A stretch of 64,000 bases of DNA, from positions 710,178-774,177 of the forward strand of contig BJOX01000157.1 of assembly GCA_009731375.1 (NCBI GenBank). The letters are read 5' to 3'. The DNA comes from Paulinella micropora (Eukaryota; Cercozoa; Imbricatea; Euglyphida). Shown here in pieces: positions 10,841 through 21,042 of this stretch. The notes under the pieces are model-generated. The model ran no database searches. It was not told where the DNA came from and saw only the letters and a program-made list of their open reading frames with translations. Made by a program: the position numbers and the translations under genes. The number at the start of each line of letters is the position of its first letter. The stretch's first letter is position 1.

Positions 10841-11238
10841 GTTATTATGATTATGATTATTATTATTATTATTACTATTCCTATTCCTATTATTATTATT
10901 ATTTAGCATAATTATAAATACGTTATAATTTTTTGAGCGAAGCTCGGCATAGACTCTGCGAGACAGTTACACTATACTACATATATTCACATGATAAATA
11001 TGTAATATACATGTATTCAATACAAGCACATCTGAAAGGATCCAAGGCCAACTGACTGAGAAAGTCTTCTGTGAATATGTGTAATAGGCTTTACGTATAC
11101 ATATACATGTGTATCCTATACGTATATCCTGTGTGTGCGCGTCAGTATTGTTCACACAGAACATTTATGAGGGGGGGGGGGGNNNNNNNNNNGGGGGGGG
11201 GGGGGGGGGGGAAGGGAGGTGATTGGGTGTGTGTGTGA

Positions 11239-11299
<61 letters not shown>

Positions 11300-13063
11300 G
11301 TCGCTTGCTAGCTCTACCACGGTGAGGAATTCGAACTTGCCGTTGGAGGACACGAGCAGGCCAGTCGAGTCGCCCACGTTGGCCGTGATGACTACGCGTT
11401 TGCCGTCAACTTTTGTGATAGCCGCTATTGTGCACGTGGTGCCACCATGCACCGGCTCGCCCTAAATGGCACGTCCGGGTGACTAAGTACAACAAACCAT
11501 GACTTCAAGCCTTCGCTCTCAGCCACTTCTGCTTATTAGTACTTGCAGACCCTTTCTACACTACCCTGAAATTTTGGGTTCCAGGTGCGAGAGAGCCACT
11601 CCAGCCAGCAAAAGCTGGTCTGGGAAGTGTAGTACAAGCCACAGACCTCGGGGTTGCGTATGATCTGCTTGGAGTCGACGTAGCGACGTTTCGTGCCCGT
11701 CAGCTGGCTGTTGTCGTTTAGAAACGCTTCACGAATCCACCAGTGCATCGTGTCAAATAGGGTTGTGAGGTTGGTTTGCCACTCCTCGGGTGTCCACTTT
11801 TCACAAATGTCCTTCACCTGCAGCAAACCACGCGAACACCAAGTTTTTTCTATCCAACCGCAAGAGAAGAACATCCCACTAAGTAACGCAAACGTATATT
11901 TTCCATCGTGCATCCACCAAATAAATTCTGTCTCGCCAAGGTCACGTCACTGGTAAGCATTACCACGCTCTCGCCCATATTTATGCACGTGTCAGCTTTT
12001 CCTGTCAACAAGCCGTACAGGCAAGGGTGCTGCCCTTATCCGATGCATGACAATCAGACGAAATTGCGCCTGCTGTTGCTAAAAGCCATCGCATTTTATG
12101 AAATAGCCACGCAGAGCGATATGCCTTACCACGGAAGGAAACCCAAACAAACGCATAAAATGTGGAATGTTGCGACAGCTGCGGCTTCACATTCCTCGTT
12201 GCAAGTGTGCTCACATTGTGGTCTAGATGGCAGTTCGTTATTCTTTGAGTTTCTACCACTTCTGACACGCATACTTTTGAGGCTTCCATTTTCAAATTCC
12301 AACCCAGCGGTTACGTACTATAAAAGAGGCTCTGATTAACCTGTATCTATTTCCAACATATCCTGAGTTCTATCCTGGACAGATGGCGTAAGTATGCATA
12401 ATCTAATTGATGTAATATACACGTTCAATCACAAAAGAACACTTCTTCCTCTTGTTTGTTCGTGTTTTGATGCTTATGCTGTCGTGTTGCCCTATCTCTT
12501 TTCTCTTGCTGTCGTCTGTTTTATCTGTCTATCTGTCTGCTATCTTATCGTGTGTCCCTTTTACATGTTGTATTTAGTAGGTGTAAATATTAATCTTTAA
12601 AACGTTAAATATGTCCCAGCTCCAACGTAACAGCAAGGAGGGTGACGTCGGTCGAAAGAGTCATGATAACTGGCCACACAGAACCCGGAATTGGAAGGCA
12701 GAATTATATTCTTTTGCAGCTTGGCTTACTAGCGTACCTTTTCCAAGTATTCTTTGCAGCATTGTCTGGCTTGCTTTGAGGCAACTCGCCCGTTGTATCC
12801 ACCATGCCCATCCCATATCCCTCCAAACTGAACTACTCCACCTGGAGAGCTCCAACAGTAGAAACTGCAACAGCAAACACATATAATGCTAATCCGATAC
12901 ATGAGGCTGACCTGTCTTCTTGGTGAGCTTTGGCTCCCTTGCGAGCGTGAGCACATATCACCCTTGCCCCTTTTGATTCTCCATCTTTGTCAACCTTGAT
13001 TTCTATCCGTGCTTCATCATTATTGTCTGCTATTTTGGAGCTAGAGGCAGGGGCGTCGCTCAT
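8597..13063 (-). CDS. PP2C-type (PPM family) serine/threonine protein phosphatase, six coding exons
   Basis: I infer six minus-strand coding exons with GT-AG borders and consistent phases: 13,063-12,912; 12,864-12,738; 11,817-11,647; 11,461-11,318; 9,433-9,259; 8,997-8,597. Together they give about 389 aa. PP2C motifs appear in order: AHQED across the first junction, GIWDGHGG (metal-binding Asp), GGTTCTIAAI, ITANVGDS, VDHGPENPDEYKRV across exons 4 and 5, TRALGD, HLASDGIWD and a final HYDDASLVL. This family dephosphorylates Ser/Thr using two metal ions held by such aspartates. The usual final DN reads DD here. Introns hold microsatellites, poly-G tracts, an assembly gap (11,183-11,192) and one or two palindromic repeats. 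The gene is divergent from NCAPH2. Exon 1 starts at the first in-frame Met that gives a normal PP2C N-terminus. The physiological substrate cannot be inferred. Confidence 0.9.
9534..9648. repeat. palindromic MITE-like repeat, copy 1
   Basis: Inverted repeat with ends TTCTAC / GTAGAA and core GGTGCGAGA...GGCCAGCGAAAGCTGGCC...CTCTCG, in PP2C intron sequence just upstream of exon 5. Same family as six other copies in the window. Confidence 0.8.
9781..11300. repeat. cluster of simple repeats in PP2C intron
   Basis: Contains poly-G (9,781-9,814), (GA)n plus poly-G (10,430-10,505), two ATT/TTA trinucleotide arrays (10,556-10,636 and 10,808-10,905), poly-G broken by a 10-N gap (11,171-11,210) and (GA)n (11,235-11,300). 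Apparent reading frames here are repeat artefacts. Confidence 0.9.
11553..11640. repeat. palindromic MITE-like repeat, copy 2 (one arm shortened)
   Basis: TTCTACACTACC...GGTGCGAGAGAGCCACTCC...AAAGCTGG, then a shortened second arm ending in GTGTAG. Lies in the PP2C intron immediately after exon 3. Confidence 0.75.
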
Positions 13064-13332
13064 ACGGCGTTTTCCGTGAGGATACACGGCCCTTTCACGC
13101 TCGCCTACCAAGATGCATGCAAAACGAGTGAAAACAACAGCTCAGAGAGCAGTCTGAGGGCAAAACCTCTCACAAACTTTTTTTTCTCTCGTTGTCCCTT
13201 TTGCTTTGTGCCGGCCTATGAATTTATTAACATACTTATACCGTTTTTTACGGGAAAACCCACTTTTTTTGGATCACAGTGCCACTGAAAGGATCCGTTG
13301 ACTGTCCAACTCTTTAGGTGTAAACTTTGGAT
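13064..13332. promoter_or_regulatory. shared divergent promoter region between PP2C and NCAPH2
   Basis: Only 269 bases separate the PP2C start codon (13,063, minus) from the NCAPH2 start codon (13,333, plus), so both promoters and 5' leaders must fit here unless upstream non-coding exons exist. No convincing TATA box or named factor site was found. CTTTTTTTT/ACTTTTTTTGG pyrimidine tracts occur. Confidence 0.6.
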
Positions 13333-14000
13333 ATGGAGGAGGACAAGGGCAGCCGGTTCGGGCATCTCTTGAAGCCTATTCGGTGAGGCGTGGCCCATGG
13401 AAACCTTTCAGAGTTCTAGTTATACTCTCTCTTTGATGTACTTATTGTAGGGACCTTGCGACGAACTGGAATATAGACATCGCAACAGAACTAGAGGTGG
13501 GAGCTTGTCGCCCTTCACAAATGATTTCAGAGCTTTACAGGAGTATCTCAGCGAACTGGAATCAATCGTAATCACGTTTGATGATGGTCCCTTTTCGTAT
13601 GGGGGTCTAAAGCGCATGTATTGATGTCGTACTTTGTTTGGTGTCTAGGAGAAACTAACTTCAATTTTGCCGAGGGTAGGACCTGCATATTCTCCATTCT
13701 TTGAGTAAAATCTAAGTCTTGGTGTGTAGCGGCACTCCTGATCCAGGGATCCGCTTGTGTGTACAGTAAAAAAGTGGAGTACCTGTATGGGTTACTTTAC
13801 AAGACTCTGGATGTGCTTATTCAGAAGCGAACACGGTCATGCAGCTTTCCTAGTGAAAATGTGCAGGTTGACATTGTATTCTGTCATCAGGGACAGAAAG
13901 CAAGAGAGCTCAGTTGGTAGCGATGGTATCGACGAAGATATGTTTTTCGATGAAGAGCCGCTTCTACTACCTCTGGACGACGTTTTGAAAGGTCACATTG

Positions 14001-14072
<72 letters not shown>

Positions 14073-14277
14073 GTGTATCTATCTATCTATCTATCTAATC
14101 TATCTATCTATCCATCCATCTACCTATCTACCTACCTACCTACCTACCTACCTACCTACCTATCTCTCTCTCTCTCTATATATGTATATAATATATATAT
14201 ATGTATATATATACATATATACATACATATATATATACATATATACATGAATATATATATATATATATAATGTCTAC

Positions 14278-14326
<49 letters not shown>

Positions 14327-14413
14327 ACCTCTAGCCCGCTGCCCAGCCACCAGTTAATGGCGGGGTGGAATGGATGCTCATGTACCTGGATATGCAGCGC
14401 TCATAGACCAAAC

Positions 14414-14444
<31 letters not shown>

Positions 14445-14834
14445 GTGCCTTATGTGTGCCTAGCCATACGCCTATGAGTCACATGCCGAAATAGCGACGG
14501 GAAGCACAATCCTGTTCCCTCAGGGTGCCCTTTCTCGCTTGTTGAGCCCGGAATAAAACCCACAGTGCTCTGTCGGTTTATACTAGACTGTCGAACAGTC
14601 TCGAAACTCCATCTGCTTACTGGGCCCTCTGTAATGGAGGTGGGAGCTCGTTCTGCAAGGGGCGCTTATGGAACGAGCCCTGGCCCCGCCTGGTACTAGG
14701 GAGCTTTGGTATCGCCTGTATCAGTCCCTTCCGTGCAAACATCACGGCTTAGCTGGGCATCGGGTCAATACTTTACAGACTTCCTTGGTTGACGAAATCA
14801 GAAGCTCCTTTTTTCTGACATTAGTCGATATCTC

Positions 14835-14887
<53 letters not shown>

Positions 14888-14959
14888 CCTATCTATCTAC
14901 CTATCTATCTACCTATCTATCTATCTATCTATCTATCTATATCTATCTATCTATATCTG

Positions 14960-14991
<32 letters not shown>

Positions 14992-15160
14992 GCTAGCTAT
15001 CTATCTATCTATCTGTCTGTCTGTCTGTCTGTCTCTTTCTATCGGTACGAGGATAGGTAGATAGGAGTTAGATTGGTAGGTAAGTAGGTGAGTAGCTAGA
15101 TAGGAGTTAGGTGTACGAAGCTAGCTAGGTAGATAGGTAGTATATGGGTAGGTAGGTAGG

Positions 15161-15192
<32 letters not shown>

Positions 15193-15226
15193 CAGAGATA
15201 GATAGATACATAGATAGATAGATATC

Positions 15227-15304
<78 letters not shown>

Positions 15305-16126
15305 CATACATACACATAGATACATTCATACATTCATACATAGAGACATGCATACATACATACATGCATACATACATACATACTTCATATCTCTTGTCCT
15401 CTATGTGTTTCTGTGCGCTTTAGAGAGCAAGAACATTGACCTCGTCGAGAAAGGTTCGACTGCCACCACCAAAGACCGCGCCAGGTATGCATATCATTCT
15501 CAGATCAATGTGTCAAACAGATCAATCTCACTCAGATCAATGTCATTCAGATCATTACTTATTTGTTTTCACCGCATCAAAACCACTAGACATTTGGTCC
15601 CGGTCGGAGCAGTGTGGTCACTTGACTATGAAAAGTGACCATGGCCACACAAGTTGGGATGGTCACATGTCCATGGCCACGTGGCCAGCATTGTGCCAGC
15701 CATGGCCTGGAAAAATTCTATGGCTAAGCAATGGGCCTCAGCGCTTCACAGTCAAGTGACCATCCTCAGCCATGGCCTGGAAAAATTCAATTGCTAGCAC
15801 AATGGGCCACAGCGCTTCACAGTCAAGTGACCATCCTACTCGGGACGGGTCCAAATGTCTAATTTTTCCAAACATTTCGCGGTGGTAAATTAATATCACT
15901 CATATCAATTTCACTCATATGATTGTCACTCATATCAATTTCACTCATATCAATTCCACTCATATCAATTTTGATTTCACTCGTACGTCATGTCGATTTC
16001 CAGTCGCCTTGACTTAATTGTCTTGTTCCTTGCTGGGTGTAGTAACAGGGTGACGCGGTTGAGGAACACGCTGCTGGCCACCTCACAGAACGAAGAAGGC
16101 GACGACGGAGATTCATTTGCAGTATG

Positions 16127-16183
<57 letters not shown>

Positions 16184-18037
16184 CTTCAGCTGAACATTGC
16201 ACAAACTGTTGCCATGGTGTGTTCTTGTCTACAGCTGAGCAATTGCATCGTGCACGAGTCTGGAGGTCTGTACAAGATATCCGAACCAACTTTTCTTGAT
16301 TGTTTGTTTGTTTGCTTGTTTCTGTACTTCTTACTGTCACGGAAAAAAAGTAAGACAAAGGAGCCTGACCCGAATAGGATGGCCACTGACGCAGGAAAAA
16401 GACGATTACGCTAGTCATGGCCTTGAAACCATTCAATTTTTTCAAAGTCATGATCGCTTTTCACAGCCAAGTAACCATACTATTCGGGTCTGGTCCATTT
16501 TTTTAATTTTTTCCAAATTTTCCGTGGTGGGAATAGGTCACCTTTATTTCATTCTTTCTTTCCTTCCTTCCTTCCTTCTTTCCTTCCTTCTTTCCTTCTT
16601 TCTTTCTTTTTGTTTCTTTCTTGTCTGCTGACTGTGCAGCTCTGTTGGTCGAAGCGCGCGAGGCATCCTTCCTGGACAACGCGCTAGATTGGTCCACGCA
16701 CACACACACACACACACACACATACATACATACATACCTACATACATACCTTAGGTCGCGAAGCAAGACCGAGCTGCCCTTCGGCAGCCCTGCGGTCTTC
16801 TTGGAGAAGATGGGGCTGGGCGCCTCAACGCAGGTTCATAAAGATATACTTCATGGACCCTGCAAGCAGATAAACAACTTTGAAAGCAAGATTTTCTTGT
16901 AGATAAAGAGTCTTGAAAGCAAGATTTTCTTGTCATTTTGTCCTTAGCTAATATCATGCAGACAAAACAGACTGCCCCTGTTGTGTATATGCAGCAACAC
17001 ACTGCGCCGCACACCGCCGACAGGGAACCAGCTCAGCAAGACCCGACAGAGCTGGCTGGCTTAGAGCCAGTAGCAGAGATGTGCGATGATGAGGCAGCAG
17101 ACCACAGCTTTGAGCCCAGTCTGGATTTGGGGGTCGCTCGTCTTGACCTTCATCTTTGTCTTTTCTTTGTCTTTGTCTTTGTCTTTGTCTGTGCCTTTGG
17201 TTTTGTCTTTGCCTTGGTTTTTGTCTGTCTTTGTCTTTGTCCTTGTCTTTGTCTTTGTCATGAAAATGTTTCAGAGGTGGCTAACGTATGTATGTATGTA
17301 TGTATGTATGTATGCGTGTTGTGTTAGGACGCGGAGTCGGCTGGCGGGGATGACATGGACACGCACGCCTCGCCCAACCCTCGAGCAGCCCGTCAACAAC
17401 ACGTAATCCATCCTACAGAGAGATCAAGAGAAAGAGAGAGAGAGAGGGGGGGGGGGGCACAGACAGACATATACTGATCCGAAATTTTGGTTTCAGGATG
17501 AGGTAGGGCCACCCCCCAGGGCAGCTTTTACTGGCCTGGGGTGGCTCTCTCGCACCCGAAACCCGAATTTCTATATGTAAACGAAGGGTTAGGCTCAAAG
17601 CCAGCTGTTTGATTCGCGAGCATGTTTTGTGTATTGCAGGAAGGTGGCGGAGATGGAGCGTCGCAGTGGGAGCAGGTGTGTGTATGTATGTATGCATGTA
17701 TGTATGTGTATTTATGTCATGTATGTATTCATGATTATATATATATATAATATATATATATATATTATATATATATATAATATATATATATGTGTGTGTG
17801 TGTGTGTATAGTAATGTATGTATGTAATGTATGCATGTACAAGGAAGTGCTTCATGTTCACCACGTAGTCTGATGCCATATATATTTATATATATATATA
17901 TATATCTATATATATATACATAGGAAGATGAGGAGCCAGACCCATACGAGCTGTGTGACCCGCACAGCACCGAGGGGCCCAAGGCGCGACCCTTTGCCAA
18001 AGGTGTGGCGCTCCCTCCCTCCCTCTCCCCTTCCTCC

Positions 18038-18071
<34 letters not shown>

Positions 18072-18371
18072 GCTTGCAGGTCGCACCTACACAGTGCCTC
18101 GCTCTCATAAGTCCTCGCCGACGTCCGAAGACTACATGGACATGCTGGCGCAGTCACGTCACCCATTGTTCGAGTCGCTAGCGGACTCCATCGACAAAGG
18201 CTCCATCAAGGTACATATAGATACTGATATTGAAATTGATAGGTACATATTGATATTGATATTGATATTGATATTGATATAGATATAGATATAGATATAG
18301 ATACAGAATATAAATATAGATATACGTATAGATGTAGGTATAGATATAGATAGAGATAGATATAGATATAG

Positions 18372-18424
<53 letters not shown>

Positions 18425-18907
18425 GATAGCGCTTAAGCACGACGAGCCACGTCACACGCTTTCCGTTTTGAGCCCATTTTTGAGTCTAGAACTTGTGTCA
18501 TGGCTCATTAGAAAGCACTTGATGAGAGCTTTTTACTTCGTTTTGAGCAAATTTTTGTGTCCAGGACTTGTATCATGGCGCATTAGAAAACACTGATTGA
18601 GAGTTTTTCAGTAGACTAGTGAGCAACCCGCCAGTTCCGAATTAGAAAGTACTGATTGAGAGTTTTTCAAAAGACTAGTAAGCAAACCGCCACTGTCGGA
18701 ACTGGCTAAGATGGAAGCGCTTGAAACCATTGTTTATTGTACTTAAGACTAGGAATCTCTGAAGTGCTTCATTACTATTTTGCTGTCTTAGTCGTGATAT
18801 TTTTGCACGGTTTGTTGCCTTGTAACATGTTTTTGTCGCCATAATTTGCGCATGAGCTTATTTCTACTTGCCTGTGATAGTTCGTTTCTTTGTTTTTTAT
18901 GTCTTCG

Positions 18908-18938
<31 letters not shown>

Positions 18939-19634
18939 CATACATACACGCCACACTTCGGAAAGGTAATTTCTTTGTTTCTTCTGTCTTACTCGCCATA
19001 CTTTCCGGAGTTCATTCATCCATTTATTCTGTCTTAGTCGCCCAGACTTTGCCGAGTTCATTTATCTGTTTCTATGAGTTGCCTTAGTCGCCCTACGTGG
19101 CGAAGTTAATTTCTTTGTTTCTTATATTTAGTCGCCCTACCTCGCCGATTTCATTTATCTGTTTTTTGTGTCTTGGTTGCCATACTTTCCGGAGTTCATT
19201 CATCTGTTTATTACGTCTTAGTTGCCCATACTTTAGGGAGTTCATTTATCTGTGTCTTCTGTCTTAGTTGCCATACTTGGTGGAGTTCATGTATTTGCTT
19301 CTAATATCTTAGTCGCCATAACTTGGCGGAGTTAATTTCTTTGTTTCTCATGTTTTATTCGCTATACCTTCCGGAGTTCATTTACTTATCTGTTTCTAAT
19401 GTCTGTGTCGCCATATTTTGCGGAGTTGCTTTACCTGTTTCTCACGTTTTAGTCGCCCATGCGTTGTGGAGTTCATTTATCTATTTCTTCTATCTTAGTC
19501 GCCCATACATTGCGGAGTTCATTTATCTGTTGTGTTCATCTATCTGTTTCTTGTGTCTTAGTCGCCCTACTTCGCTGAGTTCATTTACCTGTTTCTAAGC
19601 GAAGCCTCCAACCGACGCAACACACGCAGGTCTC

Positions 19635-19674
<40 letters not shown>

Positions 19675-20802
19675 CTTTCTATCTCTGCCTCCCTCTCTCT
19701 CTCTCTCTCATTATGTATTATCAAAGTATTTATATTCTAATTATCTATACTTATATCTGCATGCATATTTTGAGTGTGTGTACTATCAGGTCTGTTCCTT
19801 ACTTCGTAAAGCAAGTCAAAACTCATTCGTTTGCTGTGCAGGAAAGAAAAGAGAGAATCGATCATCTCCAGTGCCAAGAAAAATGTACCCCCGCCTTTTT
19901 TCTTTTTTTTTTCCTGTCACTATGTCGATTTGTACTGATTTAGCCTGTCCTGGTCTCAAGTTCAGAAAGCGCCGCAAACGCGCACGAAGGTCTTGAGTTT
20001 TGTCACGCCTTACCCTAAAATTCGGGTTTCAGGTGCGAGAGAGCCACCCCAGGCCAGCTTTTCCTGGCCTAGTGTGGCTCTCTCGCACCCAAAACCCCAC
20101 AATAGTGTATTGCTTGCCATGTGCGGCAGATGAAGACGAAGAGGAGAGAGGGCTGGATGGGAATGATGGCTCTTCTTTCGCTGAAAGTGCTCTCGACTTC
20201 GAAGTCAACCAGGTCTGTGCTCTACCATGACGGAGACAAAAGCAATGGACAGTTCCTTGGTCTTAACTTCGGTGATCAACCTCAAGCGCTTCTTTCTTTC
20301 ACCCATTTCCGTTTCTGCAGTATGTTGTGTAACCCATTTGAAAGCTCTTGTCAGGAGGTTCTAATGAGCCACAGCACAGGTTTGGGACATAAAGATTGGC
20401 TGAGATTGGAGGGCACTTGAAGTCATAGCTCGTTGCAGTTAAGAATTGAGCACGTTCTGATTTGTGTCTGTACTGCGCTGTGCAGTGGGGCGACCAGCCG
20501 GACCTTGTGGGCGCAGACCAGCTGCCAGAAACTGTAACTTGCCTCCAAATAGTGTAGCTAGATTTTTTGTTGAAACTGTAACTTACCTTGTACATTATGT
20601 AGCCAGATCTGTTGAAACTGTAACTTGCCTTGATGTGTAGCCAGCTGTTGAAAACTGTAACTTGCCTTGATATAGTGTAGCCAGATTGCTGCGTCATCCG
20701 GCTTAATTTCTTCTTCTTCTTCTTCTTCTCCTTCTTCTTCTTCTTCTTCTTCTTCTTCTTCTTCTTCTTCTTCTCCTCTCTCTCTCTCTCTCTTTCTCTC
20801 TC

Positions 20803-20883
<81 letters not shown>

Positions 20884-20988
20884 TCNNNNNNNNNNNNNNN
20901 NNNNNNNNNNNNNNNNNNNNNNNNNNNNNNNNNNNNNNNNNNNNNNNNNNNNNNNNNNNNNNNNNNNNNNNNNNNNNNNNNNNNNNNN

Positions 20989-21042
<54 letters not shown>

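Noticed and set aside
13998-15382. Long frames encoding repeated Tyr-Leu-Ser-Ile and similar
   Set aside because: Pure products of (ATCT)n/(GATA)n microsatellites lying in an NCAPH2 intron.
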